64,000 nt of DNA, from contig JAIEQI010000024.1 of the NCBI GenBank assembly GCA_019747875.1, forward strand, positions 40,430 through 104,429, read 5' to 3'. The stretch is from Candidatus Obscuribacterales bacterium. GTDB lineage: Bacteria; Cyanobacteriota; Vampirovibrionia; Obscuribacterales; Obscuribacteraceae. Positions 52,762-61,541 of this stretch are shown here, piece by piece; the stretch's first letter is position 1; each line of letters opens with the position of its first letter. Position numbers and translations under genes: made by a program. The notes under the pieces are model-generated. The model saw only the letters and a list, made by a program, of their open reading frames with translations. It was not told the origin of the DNA and did no database searches.

Positions 52762-53394
52762 ATGAAACTCTGGCGTCCAACAGGAATACACGAACTTCGG
52801 CTCATTTATGAGTCAGGCATGCGTTCGTTTCCAGCGCGCTTGGTTGACCAGCCCATTTTCTATCCGGTCACTAATAAGGAATATGCTACTCAGATCGCAC
52901 TTGATTGGAACACTCGGCGGTCAGGTTCAGGTTATGTTCTGTCATTTGAGATCGCGGACAGTTACGCCGACAAGTTTGAAAGAAAAATTGTCGGCGCATC
53001 TGCTCATGAAGAACTTTGGGTTCCTGCAGAACTCCTACCGGATTTCAATGCAAATCTTTCCACGAATATTGAACTCGATTCAGCCTATTTCTCCGATGAT
53101 TTCGAAGGATTTCTTGCACCCACTCCTTCATTCGGTGGACTCCATGAAGCCTTTCATTCTGGAAATGCGAGATCACAACTCATCGCATTGAGCTCCCCTG
53201 AATTGCGAGATCGATTGGACGAAGTAATCCAAGTCTATAACACCGGTATTTTCCTTTCATATCCCTACTGGTGCGCACTCAATAGAACTGACTTCTTAGC
53301 GACACAAAAGAGCATTCTTGACGAGCTCCACAAGCTTTGGCTAAAGTCATTCTCAATTCCACTTTGCCCTGGCGGCCAGCTTGAAACGGAATAG
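52762..53394 (+). CDS. Protein of the 'LWRPTGxxELxLI' family (unknown function)
   Basis: A 210-residue protein. Residues 1-115 belong to a recognisable bacterial family that begins LWRPTGIHELRLIYESGM, continues with FPARLVDQPIFYPVTN and QIALDWNTRRSGSGYVLSFE, and ends with HEELWVPAELLPDFN. Members are often labelled 'ADP-ribosylation/crystallin J1' in databases, but I know of no demonstrated activity. The C-terminal 95 residues (FGGLHEAFHSGNAR onward) are not part of that family as I know it. AGGA lies close to the ATG. Confidence 0.65.
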   Translation: MKLWRPTGIHELRLIYESGMRSFPARLVDQPIFYPVTNKEYATQIALDWNTRRSGSGYVLSFEIADSYADKFERKIVGASAHEELWVPAELLPDFNANLSTNIELDSAYFSDDFEGFLAPTPSFGGLHEAFHSGNARSQLIALSSPELRDRLDEVIQVYNTGIFLSYPYWCALNRTDFLATQKSILDELHKLWLKSFSIPLCPGGQLETE

Positions 53395-53513
53395 CTTGCA
53401 ACACTCAATGATATTAGCCAGCAAAGGGCGGACTCGTGAGCTTTGCAGAACTAGGGATATAATAGGAAAATTAGGATTCAGTATATTTTGTGGATTAAAT
53501 CATTTTGGCTGAG

Positions 53514-54131
53514 ATGAATCTGTGCAAGTTAAAGCAACAACTGGATGCCTATGCTGGCTGGCTGGCAGTTACAGAATCTGGCGAGCACGATTCAGACGTA
53601 CAGCGATATCCAGCCTTGTGGCGATTGCGTTTTTCGTTTGCTGAATTCTTGTGCAGCAAATCTCCGCACGAGTGGGATACCAATGAAGACAATCTTGCCG
53701 CACGAGCAGTAAGGATAGATTGGCATTATCAGGCAATGATGAACGAACTTTCTAATTCTGAAATATGCCGTCTTGCGACATTGCCCTACCCATCTCAATC
53801 GATAAGAATGTATATGTTACTTGCTGTGAACAGAATTGACGATGCGGAAATGCGTCGAGATACAAGCCTGCATTTTTTTGAGCAAGATGAATCCGAGGCG
53901 ATTCGTGATTATGCATTGGAGGTGCTATCGCGGTCGGGCTGGGATCGTTCAGAAGAAATTGCACTAACATATTGGCAAAATGGTTTTACGATGAGGCGCC
54001 TAGTGGCTTTACGTGTGTTGAAGATCATAAGGTCTTCAAAGCTTAACGATATTCTAAAGCAGGCGACGGAGGTAAGAGATCCTTGTGTTGCATATGCGGC
54101 AAGGTGCATTTACTCAATGGAACAACAATAA
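53514..54131 (+). CDS. Unknown helical-repeat protein
   Basis: About 205 residues (ATG 53514; TTG 53505 is also in frame). The second half looks like HEAT-type helical pairs: DESEAIRDYALEVLSRSGW, then TMRRLVALRVLKIIRSS, then VRDPCVAYAARCIYSM. These repeats usually serve protein-protein contact. There is no clear Shine-Dalgarno sequence. Confidence 0.5.
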   Translation: MNLCKLKQQLDAYAGWLAVTESGEHDSDVQRYPALWRLRFSFAEFLCSKSPHEWDTNEDNLAARAVRIDWHYQAMMNELSNSEICRLATLPYPSQSIRMYMLLAVNRIDDAEMRRDTSLHFFEQDESEAIRDYALEVLSRSGWDRSEEIALTYWQNGFTMRRLVALRVLKIIRSSKLNDILKQATEVRDPCVAYAARCIYSMEQQ

Positions 54132-54261
54132 GCCTGCCAGGGTGAAAACGCGTCGTGTAGATGGGCTCGACACCCTAAGTCTCGCCCGGAAGGATTCAAA
54201 TGATTGTAGTTTTCCTCCCTAGCTGAGAAGATACACTTTGAAATGAGCTGAATCAAGAACA

Positions 54262-54759
54262 ATGCCTTTTAGACTTGCTGGACAAATTGCGTTTACGGCA
54301 ATGGTCAACACAACGCCCAGTGGACCTCAACCAAATTTCAGATTTAGAGTTTTTGTAGCCGAGACAGATGGCTCCAATTTGAAACGCATAGATCTGGTGG
54401 ATGAATTCGATCATCCAGCAACTTGGGCTGGAGATCCAGAATGGTCTGCAGATCAAGGATTGTTGGAATATACAATCTCTCGGTACTCACCGAAGGAGAA
54501 GCGCTACAATGAAACTAGATATAAAGTATCGCTGCAGGAAGCAGCGCAGACACCGATTGGAGTCCGTCCACAACTCGATCCTTCGAACTACCCTTGGAAT
54601 TCGCCAGATGGGAAATATACATTTCTCCTATGGGATTATGACGACAACAAGACTGGCTTCGTCCTTGCGAAACCAGATGGAAGCGATCGGGAAAACAGCC
54701 AAAAACAGGAAAACCCAGCAGAGTGTCTTGCTTCAGCCGGGAAAATGATTTATCCTTAA
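54262..54759 (+). CDS. TolB/WD40-like beta-propeller fragment protein
   Basis: A 165-residue protein with PD40-like beta-propeller blades: FRVFVAETDGSNLKRIDLV, then DPEWSADQGLLEYTISRYS, then YPWNSPDGKYTFLLWDYD. Full TolB-type propellers have five or more blades; only about three fit here, so it may be a short variant or a truncated gene. No signal peptide is seen. The AbrB-type antitoxin gene begins 33 bases downstream. Confidence 0.5.
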   Translation: MPFRLAGQIAFTAMVNTTPSGPQPNFRFRVFVAETDGSNLKRIDLVDEFDHPATWAGDPEWSADQGLLEYTISRYSPKEKRYNETRYKVSLQEAAQTPIGVRPQLDPSNYPWNSPDGKYTFLLWDYDDNKTGFVLAKPDGSDRENSQKQENPAECLASAGKMIYP

Positions 54760-54791
54760 GTAAGGAATGTAAGATATGTAAGGTAAAGGCT

Positions 54792-55082
54792 GTGAGCGAA
54801 TCGAACGTGAGAAGCCTGACGGTAACCAGCAAAGGCCAAGTGACCTTGTCTGCTTCTGCCAGGAAGCACCTTGGAATAGAGCAGGGAACCACCCTGATAG
54901 AAGTTGTCGTTGGCAATTGTTTGGTTCTGCTTCCACAGAACACGATCATGAACCAACTTCGGACAGAAGCCGCAGAGGCTTTGAAGCGAGCCGGTATCAA
55001 ACCCGAGGAATTAATTGCCGAATCCGATCGATTAAGAGAAGAGCGATTCAATGAGCGCTATCCTGGAATCGGGAATGACTGA
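54792..55082 (+). CDS. AbrB/MazE-type antitoxin
   Basis: A 96-residue protein with a SpoVT-AbrB swapped-hairpin DNA-binding domain: VRSLTVTSKGQVTLSASARKHLG, then GTTLIEVVVGNCLVLLP. The C-terminal 45 residues (AEALKRAGIKPEELIAE) would bind the toxin. The frame runs 23 codons further upstream, but GTG at 54792 has AAGG upstream and the domain begins there. Its TGA overlaps the start of a frameshifted PIN-domain gene, the usual layout of a VapBC-like pair. Part of its coding sequence recurs at 63528-63560. Confidence 0.8.
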   Translation: MSESNVRSLTVTSKGQVTLSASARKHLGIEQGTTLIEVVVGNCLVLLPQNTIMNQLRTEAAEALKRAGIKPEELIAESDRLREERFNERYPGIGND

Positions 55083-55316
55083 TCGATTACCTGTTCTTAC
55101 GTAGACGCAAATGTATTGATCGAAGCAGTGTTTTTTCCTGACTCAGCTGCTGCTATTATTTCCGATCTCGCTGTGAGTGGTACTTTCGATATGGCAACAT
55201 GTGCAATGGTTGTTGAAGACGCTGAACGAGCAATGCTCAAGAAAATTACAGGCAGCGGAGAGTTGGAAACAATTGTGACGAAATCCTATTGTGTACCGAG
55301 TTCTTGCAGATGCTAG
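55076..55316 (+). pseudogene. Frameshifted and truncated PIN-domain toxin (VapC-like)
   Basis: The ATG at 55076 overlaps the antitoxin stop and reads MTDRLPVLT then TAG. One base out of phase the frame continues as YVDANVLIEAVFFPDS, a typical PIN start with the first catalytic Asp, and runs on through ISDLAVSGTFDMATCAMVVEDAE to a stop at 55314. That is about 80 codons in total, versus about 140 for an intact PIN toxin, so the later catalytic acids are gone. A single-base deletion near 55092-55100 explains the shift. Confidence 0.75.
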
Positions 55317-55387
55317 CCACAAAACATGGTGGCTGAACAGTTATGACCAACCGGGCGTACTTCCTTCATCGAAAAGTGTGGTAATCA

Positions 55388-56389
55388 TTGTTCGGCTTTC
55401 CCGGAAAATCTTACAAAGGGCCGCTACCTACGCTGACTGAATCTGAGCAAGAATTGTCTTGCAAGCTATCTAATCACGTTTGGATGCTTGCGGGCGACAT
55501 TGGCGCACGAAGTCTGACAAGCGCACCAGATAATCTAGAAAAAGCGGCTCAATATATAGAGCATGTTTTGAAAAGCTATGGTTATGTTCCGAAAGCTCAG
55601 GAGTTTACGGCAGAGACTTTTGTGCACAGAAAACAGGAACCATCAGGAGACGATCTGAAATTTCCATACGCAATGGAAAAGATAACTCACAAAACGCGTA
55701 ACATCATTGCCGAGTTACCAGGCGACGAAGCTCACAAAGATTGCATCATTGTTGGAGCGCATTATGACTCAGTTTTCGATTGCCCTGCTGCTAATGATAA
55801 TGGCAGCGGCGTTGCAGCTTTATTGGAAATTTCACGTCTTTTGCAGGCGGCACAGCTCAAGCGGACAGTCCGATTTGTTGCATTTACAAACGAGGAACCA
55901 CCATTCTTCAGGACAGAGCAAATGGGCAGCCATAAATATGCGCAACTTTGCCACCAGAACAACGACAAGGTTGCCGCGATGATTTCGCTCGAAACAATTG
56001 GATTTTACACCGACGAGCCAAACTCCCAACAGTTTCCGCATTCAATCTTGCGCCTGCTTTATCCGACCACCGGAAATTTTGTCTCGTTCGTTTCGAATTT
56101 GCAATCGCAAAGTCTCCTGACCAAATGCATTTCAGCCTTCCGCCAAACGACAAAGTTTCCATCAGAAGGAGTTGCACTGCCAGCAGTAGTTCCAGGAATT
56201 GACTTCTCAGATCATCGCCCGTTTTGGCAACTCGGTTATCAGGCAATAATGATTACAGATACTGCCCATCTTCGCTATCCGCACTATCACGAAGCAGAGG
56301 ATACGCCTGAAAAAATTGATTACGATAAATTCGCACTCGTCGTTGCAGGACTTACACGAATGATCGGGGCTTTATCCTGCGGAGCCTAA
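55388..56389 (+). CDS. M28 family zinc aminopeptidase
   Basis: A 333-residue peptidase of the M28 family. Zinc ligands and catalytic residues can be followed: IIVGAHYDSV (His), AANDNGSGVAALLE (bridging Asp), FTNEEPPFF (catalytic Glu plus ligand), MISLETIGFY (Glu) and YPHYHEAEDTPEKID (His). The DFSDHRPFWQLGYQAIMITDTA stretch is also typical. Many relatives are exported, but there is no signal peptide here. The frame starts right after a stop codon with a TTG at 55388 and a weak ribosome binding site, so the N-terminus is not certain. Confidence 0.85.
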   Translation: MFGFPGKSYKGPLPTLTESEQELSCKLSNHVWMLAGDIGARSLTSAPDNLEKAAQYIEHVLKSYGYVPKAQEFTAETFVHRKQEPSGDDLKFPYAMEKITHKTRNIIAELPGDEAHKDCIIVGAHYDSVFDCPAANDNGSGVAALLEISRLLQAAQLKRTVRFVAFTNEEPPFFRTEQMGSHKYAQLCHQNNDKVAAMISLETIGFYTDEPNSQQFPHSILRLLYPTTGNFVSFVSNLQSQSLLTKCISAFRQTTKFPSEGVALPAVVPGIDFSDHRPFWQLGYQAIMITDTAHLRYPHYHEAEDTPEKIDYDKFALVVAGLTRMIGALSCGA

Positions 56390-56798
56390 AAGCTTAGCAG
56401 ATCACATTCTACGTTTCCCCGACTATCCAGGCGCGAATTAGAATGCCGAGAACCAGTTGAGACACGTTGACCGTCGCCATTACAACCGTGTTTCCTTCCC
56501 TTGGGAAGACTGACTATGTCTGCCGTATGACCGTTCTTCAGGTAATTCCGATTGCATGCGAGTGAGCCTCTCGTATAGAGCGTAGAAACGAGATTTTCGA
56601 CGAATCTATGATCGTTAGACTCCTCCTTCTAGCGCATCCTACTCGGAAAGCCAGTCTATTAGAAGCGCAATAGTTATCAGTCGCATAGACGAGTGAGCAT
56701 GCAACTATGTCTCGATACTAGCATCACGCTCACCCTGTTACTGAGAAGGGTCCGATATCGTGGTATAAAATAGACAGGTCTATTTCGGGGTCTACCAG
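56390..56798. other. Intergenic region, 410 bp
   Basis: No gene, repeat or clear RNA structure was seen. TATAAA at about 56764 could be the -10 box for the next gene. Confidence 0.5.
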
Positions 56799-57080
56799 AT
56801 GACGCTTGGACAGCCCAGCCAGCCTGAAGGTGATAAACTCCGTACCCGGACGGAGTCGGCAGCAAGCAACGTCCAGGAACAGGCAGAAAATATAGAACGC
56901 CAACAGGCTACTAAGCAACTTGCAGCTGGCGAGGCTAACAAGCCTGTCAACGATGACAATAATGAAAAGAAGCGATTAGGGAAAAGCAGAGCCACAAATA
57001 AGCTAATTGATGAGAATGGACGGGGACTTGCGTCCGCACAAGATCTTCTCGGTGCAGCCGCACATATGACGCGATTTTGA
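56799..57080 (+). CDS. Small charged protein of unknown function
   Basis: A 93-residue, hydrophilic, Gln/Glu/Asn/Lys-rich protein that is probably disordered or helical. No family is recognised. GGGG lies eight bases before the ATG, and TATAAA about 35 bases upstream could serve as a -10 box. Confidence 0.4.
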   Translation: MTLGQPSQPEGDKLRTRTESAASNVQEQAENIERQQATKQLAAGEANKPVNDDNNEKKRLGKSRATNKLIDENGRGLASAQDLLGAAAHMTRF

Positions 57081-57142
57081 ATCATTCGCCAAACAAATGC
57101 TGGCTGATTCTTGGACCTCGGCCTCGAAGGGATCTCGAATAA

Positions 57143-57517
57143 TTGACGAATCAAAACAAAAGTAGCTGGTTAAAGAAGGCTGGCATCGCAGCATGTGGTG
57201 CGGCTTTGCTTTTATTATTTCTGGTTGTTTTCTTGCCGGCGATGCTGCCTTGGCCTCGCGCTTTTGATTCCAATGAATGGAAGAGCTGCACAGATCACAG
57301 CATTCGTTATGCAATGCACAAAGATTTCTTGAGTAGGCATTCTGTCATTGGAATGACTGAAGCCAGTCTCATTGCATTGCTTGGCAAACCTGATGGAAGA
57401 AAGCCAGACGAAGAGCTGTCCTGGGATATGGGACAAGCTGGCGGAATGGATGATAATGCGATCGATTTCCGATTGAAGGAAGGCAAGGTTGTTAGCTTCG
57501 AAGTATGGGGACACTGA
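57143..57517 (+). CDS. BamE/SmpA-like membrane-anchored protein
   Basis: A 124-residue protein with one N-terminal membrane helix (about 13-33) and a small outer domain. The domain, VIGMTEASLIALLGKPDG, then a Trp strand, then FRLKEGKVVSFEVWG, follows the SmpA/OmlA (BamE-like) plan of helix-helix-three strands. It aligns along its length with the minus-strand protein at 62012, so the two are paralogues. No lipobox is seen. The start is TTG with AGGGA ten bases upstream. Confidence 0.6.
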   Translation: MTNQNKSSWLKKAGIAACGAALLLLFLVVFLPAMLPWPRAFDSNEWKSCTDHSIRYAMHKDFLSRHSVIGMTEASLIALLGKPDGRKPDEELSWDMGQAGGMDDNAIDFRLKEGKVVSFEVWGH

Positions 57518-57712
57518 ACTGATCAACTTACCGAAGAGAAAGGCGCAGCCCCTTTCGTATTTGATGGTAACTGTCCCGACAGTGACAATGATGTAGTCCG
57601 AGAAATAACTCTCCTTACCGGAAAAAGATGGAATTGTGAGAAAGCACCTTATTGAATCCGATTTTACAGCTAATTGGACATCACCTGTTAAAATGGCAGA
57701 TGCACGGCTGAA

Positions 57713-58270
57713 TTGGCGATTTCGATGTTCAAATTTGCAATTAACAATTACACATTGCTTGGCGTACACGATGGACTTCCAGATCTGTACAACGATTATT
57801 GCAAACATGCTGTGCTCTCCGAGCAATTCAACATTACTTCGTCGGAAGGACGGAACTGCTTTTTGGGCGTTCAGAAAGATGGTGAGTGGCCATTCTTGGT
57901 TGTTGCTCAGCGCTACAATCCAGCTGGCTACGGGTTTTATCCAGGAGCGATTCTGGTACCGGAGACAAAATTATTGTTTATGGGTGCCGGCACGAGACTC
58001 GTTGCTTATACGTTAGAGCCACCAGCAAGGCTCTGGGAGGATGAGGCTGATTGTGGTTTCTGGAATTGGCAACGCCACGGCAGCACGATTGTCATGTCCG
58101 CAGAACTTGAATTAGCTGCTTGGGACTTAGCAGGTCAGAAACTCTGGACAACATTTGTTGAGCCGCCCTGGCAATACACAGTTAAGGATGGCATCCTCAA
58201 CCTGGACGTGATGGGAACCATACGCCAATTCGACCTTGAATGCGGTCCCAAATCTGAAAAATATAGTTGA
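57713..58270 (+). CDS. Unknown protein, probably beta-rich
   Basis: About 185 residues (TTG 57713; ATG 57725 is four codons in). Repeating short strands such as FLVVAQRYNPAGYGF, LLFMGAGTRLVAYTL, STIVMSAELELAAWDLAGQKLW and GTIRQFDLE suggest a beta-propeller or beta-sandwich. I do not recognise the family, and there is no signal peptide. Confidence 0.55.
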   Translation: MAISMFKFAINNYTLLGVHDGLPDLYNDYCKHAVLSEQFNITSSEGRNCFLGVQKDGEWPFLVVAQRYNPAGYGFYPGAILVPETKLLFMGAGTRLVAYTLEPPARLWEDEADCGFWNWQRHGSTIVMSAELELAAWDLAGQKLWTTFVEPPWQYTVKDGILNLDVMGTIRQFDLECGPKSEKYS

Positions 58271-58317
58271 ACTTCTGGATGTGCTTTTAGTGATGAGATT
58301 CTACAATTCAGCGATTT

Positions 58318-58575
58318 TTATCGGTCAAGCCTTGTTCCTGCGTCGCCAGAAGGGTAGCGTTTGCCCTCTTCAAGATAGAGTGCGAGATCTCGAGGTGCAT
58401 TTGGTAGCTTCGCTTTATCAACACTAGACCATTTATAAAATGCGTTGCAAGTCTTTTCTGTGGGATGAATATGCATATTTTGGGTCATGCCGTTCTCACA
58501 TGCGATTACAATAAACAAAAGGAGAAGCAACAACTGCCGGCAAATCACAGATCTGCTCATTGATGAACGCGTCAA
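58318..58575 (-). CDS. Possible small lipoprotein
   Basis: About 85 residues. A basic start is followed by LLLLLLFIVIACENG, which fits a signal peptide ending in a lipobox-like VIAC. The mature part, about 55 residues, has no known domain. TTG at 58575 has GGAG seven bases upstream; other starts exist. It lies directly downstream of the DUF5615 toxin gene on the same strand. Confidence 0.35.
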   Translation of the reverse strand: MTRSSMSRSVICRQLLLLLLFIVIACENGMTQNMHIHPTEKTCNAFYKWSSVDKAKLPNAPRDLALYLEEGKRYPSGDAGTRLDR

Positions 58576-58602
58576 CAAGATTCTCCAATTCAATAAGAGT
58601 TC

Positions 58603-58938
58603 TTACAGGTATTCAATATGGTTCCGCATGTCCTCCCGCGTAATGATGGAATGGACGTAAACAAGCGCAAGAACAAGGGCACCCAAGGAATATTTTGTCG
58701 AATGGCACCAAGCGATACCACGATGTACATGACCACTCGCGTCAATGACAAGGAAATCAGTGTCATAAGTGACGAGCACTCTTTCATTTGTTGTGGAGAA
58801 AGCCAGATGTTCTAAATCAGAAGCTCCACGTAGTCCGGCTTCCTGAGCGGTCAGAACATCAATTCCTCGAATCCTCAATCCCAACGCGACAGCCGATTGG
58901 ATATTCTCATCGAGATAGAATTTAATTTGGCTATGCAC
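58603..58938 (-). CDS. DUF5615 PIN-like toxin
   Basis: A 111-residue protein of the DUF5615 family, a PIN-like (Mut7-C type) putative RNase. Motifs: IKFYLDENIQSAVALGLRIRG with the first acids, DVLTAQEAGLRGASDLEHL, and RVLVTYDTDFLVID with the second acidic pair. It overlaps the upstream DUF433 gene by eight bases. The pair matches a widespread toxin-antitoxin arrangement in Cyanobacteria and other environmental bacteria. All visible catalytic acids are intact. Confidence 0.85.
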   Translation of the reverse strand: MHSQIKFYLDENIQSAVALGLRIRGIDVLTAQEAGLRGASDLEHLAFSTTNERVLVTYDTDFLVIDASGHVHRGIAWCHSTKYSLGALVLALVYVHSIITREDMRNHIEYL

Positions 58939-59233
58939 TTCTCTTGCCAGGAAGTTTCGAAGGATGGCGGGTCATTAGTTCTTTGGCGATCTCTTCCTCA
59001 GCTGCGAAGTCATCGTCAATTTCCTTGCGGTTATCAAAATAATAGGTCAACGCCGCATAAACATCGGCCAAATTAATTCCCGGATACATCTGACAAACTT
59101 CTTCGGCAGAGTAACCTCGCAGCTGATGCCAAACAACAATATCCATCACCCGAATTCGATGACCGGCGATGCAAGCTCTGCCCCCACAAACACCGGGAGT
59201 CTTGCTGATATGTTTTGCAATGAGTTCATCCAT
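58931..59233 (-). CDS. DUF433 antitoxin
   Basis: A 100-residue DUF433 protein with the family signature ISKTPGVCGGRACIAGHRI, then VWHQLRGYSAEEVCQMYPGI and ADVYAALTYYFDN. The domain is a winged or homeodomain-like DNA-binding fold that usually autoregulates the pair. The ATG at 59233 has AAGGG eight bases upstream; a GTG three codons earlier is less likely. It is the first gene of the toxin-antitoxin operon. Confidence 0.85.
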   Translation of the reverse strand: MDELIAKHISKTPGVCGGRACIAGHRIRVMDIVVWHQLRGYSAEEVCQMYPGINLADVYAALTYYFDNRKEIDDDFAAEEEIAKELMTRHPSKLPGKRSA

Positions 59234-59335
59234 GCCCGGCACCCTTGTCTATTCTCGACTTATTATGACCCAACAGCGCGATTGCGCCAATAGTCTTTCT
59301 CCCCTCGGTTTCAGGAAATTGCAAACGCCGGACCA

Positions 59336-59375
59336 GTCAACCCCAAGCCCTGTAGCGGGCTGCGCCGAGGTTGAC
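59336..59375. repeat. Two-part hairpin
   Basis: GTCAACC (59336-59342) pairs with GGTTGAC (59369-59375), and inside it AGCCC pairs with GGGCT around TGTAGC. This could be a structured RNA element or a recombination site. Confidence 0.45.
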
Positions 59376-59588
59376 AGCTCCTGCTGGTTTGTAATCAGAC
59401 ATTTCTATAGGGGAGAAAGGGAAATTCTGGGACTTGGGACTGCTGCGGCGCGGAGTCGGCACCGATGCGCAACCAGATCCGAAGCGCCGGAGACGCGGAC
59501 CCTTACCAAAGGGAGGACCGCCTGGACCGACCAAAATGGTAAGGCAAGAGAAGGAAAATATGCACTTATCCCGAACCCGGAAAAGCTC

Positions 59589-59629
59589 ACCCTCGGAGAG
59601 ACTCGAACTCCCGACACCCTCCTTAGGAC
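59589..59629 (-). pseudogene. tRNA 3'-half remnant (Arg-CCU-like)
   Basis: Read on the minus strand: anticodon-loop GTCCTAA, stem half GGAGG, variable loop GTGTC, a full T arm GGGAG-TTCGAGT-CTCTC (one G-U), then acceptor half CGAGGGT. The 5' half is missing: upstream sequence belongs to the duplicated segment, gives no D arm and cannot pair properly with the anticodon stem. By position the anticodon would be CCU (Arg). No CCA is encoded. Confidence 0.6.
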
Positions 59630-59909
59630 AAAATGGGTCAACGTGTTTTCGAGGTTTTCTGGTTCTTTCTCTGAATGCCGTTATTGTGCTATAGTAAAGC
59701 CTTATCAGCTTTCTGTCGTTTTCCGAAGGAGGATCTCAATAGCTGATTTTCCGGTCCTATGTAGGGCCCAAATCGGATCTTATTAACGCCAGTAGTAGGA
59801 AATATGACCTGCGACCTGCGCCATAGCAAAGCCCTTACCCCCCGTGCAGCTCGCGACTCTCAAGAATCTTTTAGATTCGCCAGCTACGCTGTGTACTGGA
59901 GGGGAGAAC

Positions 59910-60767
59910 ATGACGGCTGGCGACAACTTTCAAAATAGCGACCGGATAGATTCGCACGAAAGAGCGAACGACTTTGCTACAAAATGCTCGCTTGAGGCTT
60001 GGGAGCGCGGAGACACCCAAGCACGGATTGGGAATGAAAAAACAATTGCCCAGAAAACCGGCGAACAAAGCTTCCTTGATTTCGGAACGAATGATCCTCT
60101 ATTGCTTGCCCAAGCTTCATCCACGCCTGAATTCAAAACAGCTTCACAAGAGTCTCAACAAACACCAACTGATGCTTTCGATGAAACCTCCCATAGGTAC
60201 TTCCAATCCATTTACATTCATCCTGGAGACAGAGCACATGGATTTAAGGGCAAGATGAAAGACCCAGGTCATGCGGCTGTTCGAGTGGAAGATACGGGAA
60301 CAGGTTTCAAGAGCGACATTGTGGGACTAGGGCCAGATCATCGATGGATTCTCAACCCTATCAAATCGCGTGGCAGCTTGCATCGGGATACGGATGACAG
60401 CACTTTTGAAATGGAAGTACGTCGAGAAATATCGAAGGAAGAGTTCGACGCGGAAAGAAAATACGTTCAACAAAACAAAGGTAAGAACATGGATTACAGT
60501 CTCATGTTCCCCAAGCAATGCACAACTGAAGCAATCAAGATATCATCATTTGGAGGTTGGTCAATCCAGGTTCCCAAAGAAAAAATTTCGCCTTTCCTAC
60601 CCGCTCAAGCCACTCCGAATACGTTGTACGAATATTTCAGCAAGCCACAATCAATTGATTTAACTAACTTGGATGAAAACGGCGAACCGCGGCATATTGA
60701 GGTTTACGAATTGGACCCTCGCTCAAACAATGACAGAAACTACGTTCCCCAGAGGACCAGACCATGA
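59910..60767 (+). CDS. Unknown protein, possible toxin-like or enzyme partner of 60764
   Basis: A 285-residue protein. Residues 1-95 are polar and low complexity. The middle contains HPGDRAHGFKGKMKDPGHAA, IVGLGPDHRWILNPIKSRG, and MFPKQCTTEAIKISSFGGW with a single Cys; this arrangement of His, then Cys, resembles papain-like or NlpC-like folds, but I cannot assign one. The C-terminus (YFSKPQSIDLTNLDENGEPR) is the part conserved in the remnant at 50710. GGAGG lies seven bases before the ATG at 59910; the frame is open 22 codons further upstream. The stop overlaps the next gene by ATGA. Confidence 0.65.
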   Translation: MTAGDNFQNSDRIDSHERANDFATKCSLEAWERGDTQARIGNEKTIAQKTGEQSFLDFGTNDPLLLAQASSTPEFKTASQESQQTPTDAFDETSHRYFQSIYIHPGDRAHGFKGKMKDPGHAAVRVEDTGTGFKSDIVGLGPDHRWILNPIKSRGSLHRDTDDSTFEMEVRREISKEEFDAERKYVQQNKGKNMDYSLMFPKQCTTEAIKISSFGGWSIQVPKEKISPFLPAQATPNTLYEYFSKPQSIDLTNLDENGEPRHIEVYELDPRSNNDRNYVPQRTRP

Positions 60768-61288
60768 AGCTCCTACTTCTGATCTTTTTTCTTTTCAGCG
60801 CCTTCACCTTACAGCCAGGCTGGGCAAAGGATAAGTTGGGAAAATACCAGAAACTTTCACGGCAGCTAAGCACTCTATGCAACTCCCAAATAACAGAGAA
60901 AGAGCTCATTCGCGCTATTCGAACAACCGGCGGTTTGCGCTCATCGAAAAGACCAACGTTTGTTAAGACAAACTCCATAAATTTTCCACAGCAAGTAAGA
61001 CTACGAATTCTCAAAGATGGCAATTGGGATCTGACTACCGAAGAGCCTTCCGATGACATGCTTTTCAAAGTAGAACATTATGTCCCCACTCGTAACTTTC
61101 AAATGTTCACGTTTGCGAATGCAAAGCAAATCGATCCGTCGACAATTACAAAAGCAGATCGCCCAACAATCGTGGTCTTTACTCCAAGTAAAGTGCTAGT
61201 GGTGGCGACAGAATACAAACACTTCTACCTCTTAGACCGTCCGGATTTGGAATTCGCCAGAATCAAATACAGAAAACAAATTGAATAG
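60764..61288 (+). CDS. Small exported protein, paralogue of 50865-51389
   Basis: A 174-residue protein with a signal peptide (about 1-21, ending PGWA-KD) and the same conserved blocks as its paralogue: KLGKYQKLS, ELIRAIRTTGGLRSSKRP, VRLRILKDGNWDLTTEEPS and LLDRPDLEFARIKY. It is translationally coupled to the gene before it. Because the pair was duplicated together, the two products may work together, the exported one perhaps as an inhibitor or carrier; this is speculation. Confidence 0.75.
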   Translation: MKLLLLIFFLFSAFTLQPGWAKDKLGKYQKLSRQLSTLCNSQITEKELIRAIRTTGGLRSSKRPTFVKTNSINFPQQVRLRILKDGNWDLTTEEPSDDMLFKVEHYVPTRNFQMFTFANAKQIDPSTITKADRPTIVVFTPSKVLVVATEYKHFYLLDRPDLEFARIKYRKQIE

Positions 61289-61541
61289 CCTCAAGCACAG
61301 ATTCGTTTTTTCTTACCACAGTCAAAGAGATGGACGACACATCATTCAATCTGCATGAGTCGGTAAAGTATCTGATGCTCAGGAATGCTTCTCTCCATTC
61401 TATAGTGACGCTAAAACAAAGTCGACAGTTGATCCTGCCTCTATTGATCGTAGTAATCCCACTATCACGAATATATTTGTCTTGCGGCGCCCGACGTGTA
61501 CTTCCATAATAGACTTCAGAATCTTATAGTGTGACGGTTGC

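Larger units (their letters stand above)
59243..59909. other. Intergenic region, 667 bp
   Basis: It contains a hairpin (59336-59375), a tRNA 3'-half remnant (59589-59629) and, from 59652, the start of the segmental duplication with the presumed promoter of the gene at 59910. Long open frames across it are artefacts of the tRNA-like sequence. Confidence 0.65.
59652..61349 (+). repeat. Segmental duplication, copy 2 (intact)
   Basis: It holds an upstream region with CCTATGTAGGG, the gene at 59910, the gene at 60764 and a trailing segment, all matching copy 1 at 50557-51443 except for the stretch deleted there. Both copies point the same way, about 9 kb apart. Confidence 0.85.

Noticed and set aside
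59169..59786. Open frame of 205 codons and two overlapping ones
   Set aside because: It runs across a DUF433 gene start on the other strand, the hairpin and the tRNA-like remnant. The peptide LGETRTPDTLLR is the usual false translation of tRNA sequence.
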